A stretch of DNA of 64,000 nt, taken from positions 239,488 through 303,487 of the forward strand of contig MPNW01000031.1 of the NCBI GenBank assembly GCA_011800805.1. Direction: 5' to 3'. Each line of letters begins with the position of its first letter. Within the stretch, counting starts at the first letter, position 1. Below the pieces are notes generated by a model. It saw only the letters and a program-made list of their open reading frames with translations. It was not told the origin of the DNA and searched no databases. Of the stretch, positions 1-11,616 are shown piece by piece. Both the position numbers and the translations under genes were made by a program. The stretch comes from Hirudo medicinalis. Its lineage: Eukaryota > Annelida > Clitellata > Hirudinida > Hirudinidae.

Positions 1-1339
1 GACTGACACATCCCTATTCGTGACATCATCGTTGTCTGACCAATCAGGCGTTCAGGAGTCGGGTAATACGGCCTACGTGCAGCACATGACGATGGCCTGG
101 GATCGGTTGCAAATACAGGTATTTCGAATCAGATTTGTTTACCCTAATTTATTATTTGAACTATTTGTTTAAAATTGAAACTAATAATTCTTGGTGCGCC
201 CACCCTAATCACCTTCTGTACTCGAAAAAATGGATTTAAGACAGATGGGAAAATCTCGGAAAATTTTTGAAAAAGATTACGAAGTGAGAGATGATGGTCT
301 TCGAACTTCCGGCAAAATAAGAGATCGATCACTTAAGATGAAGAGCTCGAATGTTGGAAGAGAGGAGGTAGAAAGATTAATACATCCGTTTTTATTGGCT
401 CGAAGGAAGATGCTCTCCAATTTCTTACTCGTAGGGGATTCAACAATTGTAACTTATTATCATTTTCAGAAATTAATTTGTCTTGAAATAATTTTTTTTT
501 TAAAGAGTTTAAAATATTTTCTGAAATGTTTCATATCCAGTTCGGTTGCTGCGGTGCCGTCGATCCCGGTGATTATTATTACAGTCTTTGGTACAACCGA
601 TCCAACCATGCCATCACCAAAGTGCCGCCATCTTGCTGTTTTCCGTTCGATGATAATAGTGACTCAACTTGGCCACCGGAACTTGGCCATTGGCTAAAAG
701 AATTTCAAAGCTGTCAATCAGAAGCAGCTGCATATCACAAAAATAGAGGGGAGGGGTTTCCTCGTAGCAAAGAAGGCCCATCATTTCTTAAAACTCAGGT
801 TCATGCTTTGGGGGCATGGAATATAGCCCCTTACCCATTCTGTCATTTTGTCGTTCTCTATGTATGTTATGTGAACGCTTGATTATATGGCCTTTAACGA
901 TGATAATAATGAATTGTCAGTATAAGGCAGACATACATATACTAATGTAATTAATAATTGCAGCATCAACATCGCCATTAATATTTTTGACTTTTTATTT
1001 CCTTTAATCTGATTATTTAATTTATTTAATCTTTATTTTACATAAATTGATAATATTTGTGCAGGGATGCAAAGAGGCTTTGGTAACATTACTAGAGAAA
1101 AACGTCACGATCCTTATCGTGGCAGTAATCGTCATCGTTGTACTCCAGGCAAGTGGATTGAACAATTGAAAAATAAATAAATGAAAAATTTAATGAACGC
1201 CAGAATAATCCATGACATTGTTGTTCATTCTGAATCGCCGTTGTAGATATTAGATTTTATCCTCGCTTGTGCCCTCATGAAATATTTTCGAAGAAAGATG
1301 GAAAATTCCAACTGGTATGAAGACGACGATTTCGATTAA
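1..1339 (+). CDS. Tetraspanin, 3' part (5' end outside the window)
   Basis: Four-pass membrane organiser of the tetraspanin family. Visible exons are 1-118, 541-798, 1065-1148 and 1247-1339; every junction keeps frame. Exon 1 ends in the family signature WDRLQIQ and exon 2 opens with FGCCG, the CCG motif of the large extracellular loop, followed by a PPSCC and further cysteines (SCQ, then GC at the next exon). The 84-base exon 1065-1148 begins GCKEAL and holds most of TM4 (VTILIVAVIVIVVLQ); the last exon gives a short cytoplasmic tail ending YEDDDFD. TM1-TM3 must lie upstream of base 1. The intron after 1148 has a GC donor (CAG|GCAAGT) instead of GT. A second tetraspanin lies directly downstream in the same orientation, so this is probably a tandem pair. 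The family call is sure; the subfamily is not resolved. Confidence 0.88.
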
Positions 1340-2893
1340 AGATTATATATTTCTAATCCTGGAAAAGTCAAATCTGATCCGGTTACAGCTAGCCTCTGTA
1401 TTATCTTGGAATGTTTGTTTGTTTATTTTATTAAAGTCCCTTGCATAGCCGAGATGATTTGCACTATTATTATCTTTGAACTTGGCAGTTAACTATTTAT
1501 AGAATGGGCTAAATTTGTTGCGAAGATTTTCACGATGATCCTAAATTGAATATTGTAGAAGCCTCCGTTTTATTTTTAAAGTTTCAGATTGGGAATGTAC
1601 CAAATGTTTCCGCTGATTATTTTAATCGGCACAAAAATAATTTCAACTTGTATTTTTTGTTTCTTGAACTTTCCATTACTTCTATTAGATGCTGTGTCAT
1701 AATTCTCAATGTCCCTTCTTTCATATTCTAATTATAATTCTTCACTTGTAATTGAGGTTGCTATTTCCTTTGTTCACAGAAGTTTTTCGATGATGGTTGT
1801 GACATTTCAGTGAGACTTTCCATGAGTGTAATAAGTTTTCGAATTCGTGACTGTTTTATTTTGGACGATACATTACGATACATTGTAATTATAAATATAT
1901 ACAGTTATTCTTTGAAATCAAAGTTGTACTTTTCCTAATTCTTCAAGTCGTTTATATTTCATTTTGAAATGAGTTTTTAATCTCGTCATTTTTTGATAAA
2001 CCTATTTTGACCAATCGAGGGAACAATATGTCTAGTTCCACGAAATTGTATTTTTAAAAATATATTTGTGAAATGACTCAACATACCAAACTATTATAAA
2101 TCACAATATATTTTTGTCTGGCTCTAGCTGTTTCTGCAGACATTACTTATCGATTATTAGAAACACCCAGTTAGATTTTTTATTCTTAAAAATAAAATAT
2201 TTTTAAAGAAAATTGTTGCCTTAACCTGATAAGCATACTAAATAAGAATCATTCAATACTCAAAGTAATTCTTACCTTTTGAGAAATCAACCTGTATTTG
2301 TAAACACTTGGAATGATTACAGAGCGGCGCTGAAAAGAAATTAATGCCAGATCGTTGAACATTTCATTCCAATATCCAAAATGAATTTCATTTTTGGCAT
2401 AGAACGGATCAAAGATTTGATTAGTGATGGGGTAGTATTTTAAACATTTTTAACAGCATCGTGTTGTTAAACGCGTATTTCATAAGACCATCTCCAGCCA
2501 TTCAATCATATTATTAGCGCAAAGCCTGGAGTTTTTAATCTGCATTTCTTCCGCCAGTCCTCTTTCGATACAAGTTTGCTTAATTTTGTAGGTCTTTAAA
2601 GTGAAGGTGTTTGTTGACAACTTACTTAATGTCCGGATCGAAATAATCTTAACATTAGTAAGTATTTTTGTCAACATGAATTGGACATAAAAGTCATTCA
2701 AAATTAAGCAAATTTTTTTTAGATGCCTTTACTTAATATTGCAAAATGATAAGCTATGCACATGTGGAACTTGTTAATATGCTCAAAATTTGTTTTATTA
2801 CTATTGAATCTATAATGTATAATTACTTTATACTATAAATAATGGATCTTTCAATTCAAATACTTGTTGATGATTACCATCATTGGACAACAG
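1340..2893. other. AT-rich spacer between the two tetraspanins
   Basis: This stretch should hold the 3' UTR of the first tetraspanin and the promoter and first exon of the second. I found no open frame with homology and could not pick a convincing start exon. Otherwise nothing recognisable. Confidence 0.5.
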
Positions 2894-4699
2894 TTTTCTG
2901 GTATCCTGTCGTTCTTAACTGCTGCCATGTGCTACAGGAGTGCCCACTTACACAGTGTCAGACTTGTCGCTATCGGCCAGAGCAGTACCGATGTCATCGC
3001 CTTCAGCTGCTTCTTATTCGTTATTCTGGGTCTAGCCGGCTTCTTCCTGGCCTTCGCCAAACTTAGCAGAAAGTTAAACTTCACTTTCAATAAAGTAATC
3101 CTTTGTTGTCATGCAGAATGACTTTGAATATGCCATGTTCAAGAGTTTAGCAAATGCTTAAAATACAATTTTTGTGTTGACTGGTTTTTGCTACCATTTT
3201 ATTTCATTTTTTTCAGCTTCTGTTATATATTGTGCTGATGCTGCTGGTGAATTTTTGTGCAGCCTTGATATTGTCAGAGTTTAAAGCAAAGGTGAGCAAT
3301 TCCTCCAAATATTATAATTACAATTCGTAACTGTTTATCATGTTGTCAAGAAACTTACAAGCTTTGAGCTTTTAGGAAATGTTTTAAGCATTCAACAATG
3401 AAGAGCAAATGACAATGCATTGTAATTATTTTTTATGTTCGAGCAGCAATTTATCAATCAGACTAATAAATTATATAATGGTTACTATTTTTGTTTTGCC
3501 AGGTTATAGAGGGTGTTGATACAGGAATGATGGAACAACTCGAAAAATCTGTTTTGTGGAGGCGAAGAAACTTTTCGACATCTGCGCCAAAGTTGAAGTC
3601 GTCTTATCTTGAAGTGGTCAGTGCTTGGGATGCTATACAGTACAAGGTAATATCTAATAATGACAACAACAATGTTATGATCACGAATTGGCAGATATAA
3701 CTTTTGTTGCAAGCATATAGCATCTACACAAATATACATATAATGTATATAATGTAGGGTTATGAACTTTTATGTCGATTGATCGTCGGCATAAATTTGA
3801 TTATTTTGTTATAAATTTTACCTTGCAGCTCTCCTGTTGTGGAGTTTACAGCTACAAAGATTACATACCCCTCTATCCTAAAGCAACTAAAGTAGATCGG
3901 GTAGTCTCACATTGATGGCAGTTACAAACCAGTAATGTATTTGTAAGAACCACTCATATTCACTTAGACAGACACTTATTTTTGTGGAACAAGCATGTGA
4001 TAGCAAGAAATAATTTTGTCTTAAAGAATGTATCAACAATGAAATCATGCAATAATAAAATTCTTTGTTAAACCTGCTATGTAGATCATCCCTGTTTCCT
4101 GTTGCTCTCTGAAGAATTTTGCTTCTCTTGCAAGTCTTGAGGGAGTCAAACAGTGTTACATAGATGTCACTATCGAAGCCATTAGCAGTCAGTTTCTACA
4201 CACCCAGGTGAAAATATGATCTTCTTGTGGAAAGAGGCATGAATTTTGATTCCTTCAATTATGATTTCTTAATCCTTTATGTTGAAATGATCCAAACCAG
4301 TTTTATTAATGCAACATATTTATCAGAATCGTATCTGTCGGCATAAGCTTTTATAATAGCACAAGGGGCTATTAATCCAGAGAAATTTTATGCAAGCAGC
4401 TAAACATCTTTTTAAAAAGTGTATGTTCAATGAAATGGTCCAACAATTTAAGATATTTGCTATGAGTTGCTGATGTGCTTTTGTAACAGGGTTGCCAAGG
4501 TCCCATTCAGAGGTGGTTGGTGCACCTCATTAACAAGATTACATATCTCATTTATATTACAAGCTGCTTTCAAGTAAGTTTACATGTTTGGAACAAAATA
4601 TTTCATGGAACATCCATATTTTCATTTTCCTGTACATTGCAGGGGTTCACCATATTTTATCTCAGCTATTTTGGTTACAAAGACATTTTAAGCAAGTAA
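2894..4699 (+). CDS. Tetraspanin, second tandem copy (first exon not found)
   Basis: Exons in frame: 2894-3094, 3217-3291, 3503-3646, 3829-3891, 4085-4207, 4490-4573 and 4643-4699, all phase 0. The first visible exon carries the end of TM1, the small loop and TM2 (SCFLFVILGLAGFFLAFA); the next carries TM3 (LLYIVLMLLVNFCAALIL). The large loop contains WDAIQYKLSCCG, the family CCG motif, then PVSCC, KQC and GC cysteines. The 84-base TM4 exon has the same length and the same Gly-Cys start as in the upstream gene, which supports tandem duplication. The tail ends DILSK. A poly(A) signal AATAAA sits at 4780-4785. The reading frame is open for a little way before 2894, so the true start could be a nearby ATG at 2864, but TM1 would then be short; a missing upstream exon is more likely. 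Expected role: membrane microdomain scaffold. Confidence 0.85.
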
Positions 4700-5185
4700 T
4701 AGCTCAACAGTCTGCTGAGTTTCAGTTTTGAACTTTTAGGAACAATCATATCTTTTTTATGGTTGTTGCAAATTAACTAAATAAAAATACCTTTTTCACA
4801 ATTTACTATGTTCACAAATAGTATCCTAGAAGAGGGCACACATTGAGTTATGGACAGATGACTCCAACTTTCCTTCCCTCCTCCAGTGATATTTTACTCA
4901 AAATAAGACACGATTTTAGCATTTATTTTTTTTTGTGCCAGAAATGATTACTATTAAAAATTCTTTTCTGCATTGCAACATTATTTCACTCGATTGAATA
5001 TTGAAAGGCAATTTCTAGAATTTATTCTTGGGTGTGAAATGCTTCTCAAAAGAATATTCGTATTTATAATTTCAAAAGTTCAGATGAAAATCTACACCCC
5101 GTAAAAGCTTCGAAACGCGTTGTTACAATTATTTTCGCAAAGCTCAGTTACATCGGACTAAAAGTTAATTGATATTCGAAAGGAT
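4700..5185. other. Convergent 3' spacer, tetraspanin and FGF
   Basis: Contains the 3' UTRs of two convergent genes: AATAAA at 4780-4785 for the tetraspanin on the plus strand, and on the minus strand AATAAA at 5026-5021 and 4927-4922, downstream of the FGF stop. No other coding signal seen. Confidence 0.5.
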
Positions 5186-8100
5186 TTAAGCGTGCTTGTC
5201 TTTAAATCGTTTCCTCCGCCGTTCTAAAGCGAATTTTAACTTTCCTATGGGATCCTTCCTAATTTTAACGAATTGGTAGCATTTTCTGCTATTGGAACGC
5301 CTGCGGATGGAGCGTGGAGTCGTCGATAGAACACGAACATCAACGCGATCCACAAGTTCTGGTTCGTTGCGTTTTTTATCGTTTCTAGCAGTCTTATTCT
5401 GCTTTGCATGTCCATCTACAACATGAATTTTCTCCCAAGAATCTGGTGGCATTGCTGTTGTTTGAGTTGAATTATAACTGCCAGAACTGTCTGCGACTTC
5501 CTGATGCTTTCGATTCTTCTTGTCCTTTGGACTTGAATTTAGATTGTTTGAATTTGTGTTCGATGTCGCTCGCGTTTCTCCTTTGGAACGATTTTTGCGT
5601 TTCTTTCCTTCCCATGCGTAACCACTTAGTGCTCGACCATTCTTTTGAAAACCAATGAGCCACGACGGGTTGGACACTGATCTAAACTCTGTGTAATAAT
5701 CAGAAGACAGCATTTCGTAAAAGTAGCAGTATTTGCTGCTGCCGTCCATCTGGAACAGAAAAAAAAAAAATCAAGTCATTTGATTGAATAATAACAGGAT
5801 CTACCTAATTACAAGTCAATTTATTTCCAAATGTAAGGAAACTGGAAACAGCTTCGGCAACAAATTACATTAAGTTAGAAAAACCAGCTCTGATGTAATG
5901 AAAATTATCGGTTAATTTTATTGTATGTAAGTCACAAGTTGTCTTAATAAGAATAGTTATTTTATTAAACTAAACGTTTGCATCATCACAAGACAAGAGA
6001 TACTCTCAGTCTAAATGCATATAGATTATTCCGCAATAGAATATCAATAGTTTATCTCGCTTCCAGTTCATCCAGGCAAAGGTGCTTCCACTTGGCTAAC
6101 TAGTCGACCACAGGTGTGGAAATGAACATTTATCTTTAACCGAGTACAAGGAACATGTCTTAACGTCTGTCAGCGGCTCGATTTTTCAGCGGTGATGCAA
6201 AGAATTTCAAACGTCTCTACATTAGTATTCCAGCGATGCACTGAATGGAAACCATTCTACTTATGTAGGTTACAGACTAATGAGTGCATCATGCTCTCAT
6301 AGTTTTGGCCACTTCCGTCACCTTCCTTCTACACGTTTGGACGTGTGCAACGGCTTTTTATTTTATAATTATCCAGTAAATTTTGAAGTTAAACTTGCCA
6401 ATTCAGTTTATAAATGTTATTTATTTATCGCATTCCTTCCTAAAATTTACAAAAAAAAAAAAATGGTTGCTACCGCTAAGAATGATGTAAATGCAGATTA
6501 AAAGCAATAGTTGCAATTAACCTAATATCGAATTATAATAATTAATAACAATTAACCTACTATTAAAATTTAATCGCAACCTAAGCTAGAAATCATCAGC
6601 TTATGTAGAAAAACATATGTTGGACAAAAAAACGCAACAAAAAAACATTCCTTAATATCGCCACACTACTCGAGTGATGGGCGATGATCGGTTGGCTCTC
6701 CAGCCATCAACTTCCATGGCGACGACATGTAAACAATTTCGAGGGCATCGAATGACAAATATGAGCGATTTTAGGGCGCTCGGAATTCTTCGAATAGCGT
6801 GATGAAAATAAGATAGTGAAAAAGTGGAGAGGTATGTGATAATAATAATTATTACTGTTATTACAATATTACTTATTATATTTCTGTAATAATATATTTC
6901 TGCATTATTATTGTTATTAAAAAATAATAATAAATTTTGGTATATAAATTTTTGTAGCTACTACGGTTGGTAAAGCGTGCATCTGTTGTCAATGTTTTAT
7001 TTATCGTGGTTCAATTCGTTCGTGTGGTAATGTGATTTACAAGCTTAATAATGATTTATAATGTCATATTACATTGAAATTCATAGTCTAAGAATCTTTT
7101 ATATGATTTCACATTAATTAGAAAATATGATCTGCTGGAAATTGGTTTTATTATAATATGAAATTTAATCAATAATTAATCCCTAATGTTTTAATTATGT
7201 GGCTAATTATTGCTTGGTAATTTATATAGATACCTTGACAACCAGTCTGCCCTTGTCGTTGAAACAGACAAAGTCGTTGCTATGGACGCTCTGAAGTCTT
7301 ACCCTGCTGTCAATGTTTTTGCTCTCTGCTCTCATGTGGACTGTCCAGAAAAACAAGAAATCATTATGATAATAATGATTATCATAATTCACATTCTTTA
7401 TCACAAGTTTTCATTTAATCATCATCATAATCACAATTTCCAACATTTTCTCAAAATTATTCTTCTCTTTCGATGGCATTGGTTAGCGAAGTCATTAGAG
7501 ACTTGTTTCTGAGGCTCCAGAGTTGGGGTCAAACCAGTGAATATTCATCTTACATAAAGTCATTGCTAGCTTACCTGTCCGAGAATTGACCGTAATCGAA
7601 AATCTATTTGGGGCTTATGAGGCTACATAAACCGATATTTTCACCAAGATTTTATTGTGCTTACCGAAAGGACTATCAAAATCTCCTAGAGCATCGATCG
7701 TCTTGCCTCTGACACGCACGTTGAACTGGGAGCATCTGTTGAAGATGATGTAATGATCGGTTATGGCTGGCGAATCGTCATCTTCCCTTTTTCCGTCAAT
7801 TTCGGTGATGATTTCTGCCATTCTCGCCAGACGCTTTAACAGAAGGTCCGAATAAGATTGCGTCTGCACTTCCTTGCCGTCGAAGATTTTAGATATTATC
7901 ACTTGGGGTGTCAAGAAAGATTGGACCTTAACCCGAGAAAGGGAATTAGCGGAGGTCTCTTCGGAACCCAGAGAGAGTTTTGTACTGCTTTCAGTTGGAC
8001 GAACACTTCCCTTCCTCAGAGGATTGGAGGATCGGTTCTGAAGAGCGTTGGTGTTATGCAGGAAAGGCTGAACAATTATTAATAAAAATAATTAAAACTT

Positions 8101-8635
8101 TATAATATTATTACGTCTATTTGCCAAATATTCGAAATTTAAGCTTAACGATCAGCTATTATAAATCAATTTCATTATTTAATAAATAAGCTTAACGTTA
8201 GACATCCACCCATGCATCCGAACTATCATCGCACATCTGCAGACTAACGAAAGTGTCACTTCATGAAAGACTCGAGAGAATAACAACAAGAATAACAATA
8301 ATTCTGAAGAAAATTGAATGCAATCTTTAGCTGTTAAAAGTTACTTTTGCAACTGTTATTAAACAATCTTTCAATAATTCGAAACAAAGCAGACAAACCT
8401 TTGAATGAGACTCCACGACCAATAGCGTGGCGATCCTGTCGTAGAAAGCTGGTATAAGTGGTATGCAGGAATAATACTCTCAACCTCAATAATTTCCAGT
8501 TAAAAATATTAAAGCAATTAAACTGTTGGTAACCATTCACACGTAGCTCATGTTTTAAAACGATGGCAACAACTTCAAAGTATTCACTGGAAGCACTCAC
8601 GCCAGCGAAAGCAGAGTTTTCAGGACTGCATCCAT
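5186..8635 (-). CDS. FGF8/17/18-like fibroblast growth factor
   Basis: Secreted ligand for FGF receptor tyrosine kinases. Minus-strand exons 8635-8601, 8435-8399, 8067-7665, 7340-7234 and 5749-5186 join in phase to 381 residues. The first two exons together encode a clean signal peptide (MDAVLKTLLSLA then IATLLVVESHSK). Exon 3 has a long propeptide-like stretch with a basic LLLKRLARM segment, then FNVRVRGKTIDALGDFDSPF, which matches the first trefoil strands of FGF8 (HVQVL..RINAM..DGDPF). Exon 4 holds SRVRLQSVHSNDFVCFNDKG (FGF8: SRVRVRG..LYICMNKKG). Exon 5 holds YCYFYEMLSSDYYTEF and WLIGFQKNGRA, then about 110 residues rich in Lys, Asn and Ser before the final strand KCYQFVKIRKDP. Vertebrate FGF8-type proteins are about 205-245 residues, so this one is much longer. 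Intron positions match the family. The subfamily call is an inference from motif similarity. Confidence 0.88.
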
Positions 8636-9278
8636 CTTCGGAATGATTTTAGGAGATAAAATCGCAGCTCTCCGCATTCAACGATCCACTCTTTGACATC
8701 GAATTGTAAGAACCCTAATTTGTCTAATTTGAGATCAACTTATATTCTACGAACTTCTCAATGCTTTTCAGGAGGCGCCAATTTCTTGAAAGAGTACCGG
8801 AGAACCATCCGATCTCATCCAGAACTTCCTTCTAAATATATACCGAAGGTTTCTAATTATAGACCACCGACCTTTCCGTGTTTGTTTTGTAAATAAAAAA
8901 GAAAAAGTTTTGTGGTTTGCCGATCGCCTTTTTAAGCCGGGTCAACACTTGACGACCGCGGAGAACTAGCATCATTTATAACACATCGATGAGTGATGAA
9001 ATGATGCCGAACAACGTGACAATCGCAGTGTGCATCTAGTGATCAATGTCATGCGTCAACCTGTAAAGGTACAGGAATGTAAAGTCTTATGTCATATGAC
9101 AACGGAGCCATCCACATGGTGTAATTTCAATATTAAAAAGTGTCCTCTTCTCAACCAAACGAATTAAAGCGTTTTAAAAATAAGGAGACACACGGAGGTT
9201 CCAAACAAGAGAACAACAGTCTCAAACGAAGAACTCAATGAAGTAAATAACACAATTTTAAAAGGTGAACAATTACAA

Positions 9279-9378
9279 TCATCGTCGTCATCGTCATCAT
9301 TGTTATCATTATTACTATTATTATTATTGTTGTTATTATTATTATTATTATTATTGTTGTTGTTATTGTTATTATTAA

Positions 9379-9436
<58 letters not shown>
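9279..9436. repeat. (TCA/TTA)n to (ATT)n microsatellite
   Basis: About 158 bases of trinucleotide repeat that begin as TCATCG/TCATCA and drift into nearly pure TTA/ATT with interspersed TTG. It lies between the FGF gene and the Ig-like gene A. No function apparent. Confidence 0.9.
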
Positions 9437-9437
<1 letters not shown>

Positions 9438-9719
9438 CGAGGACGAAATTATTTGACGACCAGGTTGCAATAACACAGGAAAACGAGAAGCGACATCAAT
9501 ATTCCACTGGAGTGTCTTCGTGTCTCATCACCTTGACGAAGAAAAGATTTTCAACTATGTCAACTTTCTGACAATATTTCGTCATGAAATGAATTATGCG
9601 TTAATATCTTATTTTATATAATGGCAAAAAACTCAACTATACTCATGTTAGCTGTGACCATCCACTCGTCCATCCATCATCGGCTTGTACATTTATGTAT
9701 TGTAAAAGCATTACTTGTG

Positions 9720-9895
9720 CGGGTTGGCCGAATGGGTTACGTTCCTGCATACGGCGGTAATGGCAACAGTCGTAATGTGTCGTGTTCGAAACCCATCCTG
9801 CACTGCCACAAAGCGCCCTTGAGAAGGAGCGCTATATAAATGGTTAACAAGAAGCGCCTCTGACGCTATGCATATGGCGCTATATAAATGAGCTA
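9720..9895 (+). mobile_element. tRNA-derived SINE, near full copy
   Basis: The head has a pol III box A like TTGGCCGAATGGGT at 9724-9737 and a box B like GTTCGAAACCC at 9784-9794, followed by a non-tRNA body and a tail with the motif GCGCTATATAAATG twice. A second copy with the same head, body and tail is at 31032-31206, and an inverted copy of the body lies at 12256-12366. It sits just beyond the stop of Ig-like gene A, so it is probably in that gene's 3' UTR in antisense orientation. Confidence 0.85.
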
Positions 9896-9910
9896 CAACT
9901 ACTTAGTCAT

Positions 9911-11616
9911 TCAACGATCGGACCCACCAGCGCCTCCAGTCGCATATTTAGTTGTGAGTTCCTCGACTTTATCTGTAGCAGCCTTTGTATTAACGTCTCC
10001 TCTATCATCGGGAGGGGGACCGGGTGCGTGCGGAGGATCTGGGGTTGGCTCCTCATCTCTTCCTAAAACTGATCAGAGAAAAGTTTTAAATTTCTTGTCG
10101 ATGTTCCTAAATTATAAGTTTCTGTCTATTGTGCAGTCGTGACGTTTATATTGATTGGTGGCGATCAAAATTAATCAATAACAAATCAAGATATCACTGA
10201 AGCATTCACGTCCGGCAGCTACTCGACGCCTGATATTTCCTGTGAACGATGCTACTTATTTTTAACGAAAAATTCTTAAACTAATGTTTCAAACTAAAAA
10301 AAAAGTAAAAAATAGAAAGAAAACTGAGCGACAAAAAATAAAGTAACGCATAAACTCTTTAAAAAAATAAAAAATTTAAAACGACATTAAAATTGCACTG
10401 CTTTTGAAATGCCGGTTCACATTTAGCTCCATTTTGGAAATCTCGAGCAGGATCACGAAATCTCATTTTAAAATATTAACTAATATGATATAATAATGGA
10501 TAACGGATTAAAAAATCTCGCATACCGTTTATGGCAATAGTTTTCTTGTATTCTCTTGAGTATTCTCTACCTTTGATAGAAGTTTTAAGAGTCCACACGC
10601 ATAAATAACTGGCTTCGCCTTGGTCGGGGGAATCTTTTGCCATTAAGGACAAGACATCTGAATCAGAAGTGCTTGTATCGGTTCTATCGTCTAATATTTG
10701 AAATGTGGCATCTGCGAGACTTAGGTAGCTCTCCATTTTTTCGAACGTACTCCAAAATTTGGCTGAACATTCCAGAACCACTTCGTCTCCGATATTTACT
10801 GTTGTTTTTTCGGCTTCCATTAACAGGTCAAATCCTAGGCGATAATTGTAAATTAATATCCTTACTGTCTCATTATTGAGTTGTAATTGGTTGTACTACA
10901 TGACATCGCAGAAATTATATGTAAAAAAAAAGGTCAAACATCAAAATAGCAAATTACAGAGCTTCTGTAACATCAGTATCATTAAATTGAGGAAATAAAA
11001 ACAAATTCTATTGTTTCTTACCGCCCACAATGAGAGCGAGGTTAGAAGTTCCGCAATGGTAAGTGCCGCTACCACCAGATTTGCCATTACCCGGGCTTAT
11101 TGTTATTGGCATAGTCACCTCGTTGTCGGCGAAAATCCATTTAGAGCAATTGAAGTATTTGTTAAGGTCGACTAACTCATTCGCATTTATTGGTATCAAA
11201 GTATCGTCTGCAAATTAAATGACTGCATAAACATTTTATCTTCTAAACATGAATCCTCATTAAAAACTAAGCATAATGCACAATCTAACGTTATTTGAAT
11301 ATAACCTCCCATCAGTTTGGCATAGTGACTTTAACAATTTTTAACCATGGTTTTAGAGGAATCTATAATTCTTCATAAGCATTCAAATCAATGACATAGG
11401 TATTCAACAGAATTTTATTAAACACTTCCACTAAATTTCCATTTCATACGCCTAGTAAAATTACGTCAGTCGAGACAATCTAAAAATCAATTTTTAGTCT
11501 CAGAAATTAGATTATTTCGCAAGTGCTTCAAAAGTTTAAAAACCTGTATTCTCCCCGATAAAGGTTACAAAAATACTCAAAAATTCAGCAAGAAGATTCG
11601 TTTGAGCAACTGACAT
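9911..11616 (-). CDS. Secreted two-Ig-like-domain protein, copy A
   Basis: I do not recognise this family. Exons 11616-11544, 11207-11022, 10834-10526 and 10062-9911 join with every intron in phase 1, giving 239 residues. Exon 1 (73 bases) is a hydrophobic leader (LLAEFLSIFVTFIG). Exon 2 (186 bases) is a short Ig-like domain: NCSKW early, GGSGTYHCG and a final strand LALIVGG. Exon 3 (309 bases) is a second Ig-like domain: GDEVVLECSAKFW, then ASYLCVWTLK and KKTIAING. Exon 4 is a Pro- and Gly-rich tail (PTPDPPHAPGPPP; ends GGAGGSDR). No membrane segment follows, so it looks secreted. Copies B and C downstream share the architecture. The exon 3 acceptor could instead lie 21 bases further in (start 10813), also in frame. 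The Ig assignment rests on the Cys/Trp/Tyr-x-Cys pattern and the one-exon, phase-1 domain layout typical of Ig genes. Confidence 0.75.

Larger units (their letters stand above)
8636..9910. other. Intergenic region with microsatellite and SINE
   Basis: Holds the putative FGF promoter at its left end, a long ATT-type microsatellite and a tRNA-derived SINE (both listed separately). No supported coding exon. Confidence 0.5.

Noticed and set aside
230..697. 155-codon plus-strand open frame covering 230-697
   Set aside because: It runs through a tetraspanin intron and overlaps the real exon 541-798 in the wrong frame.
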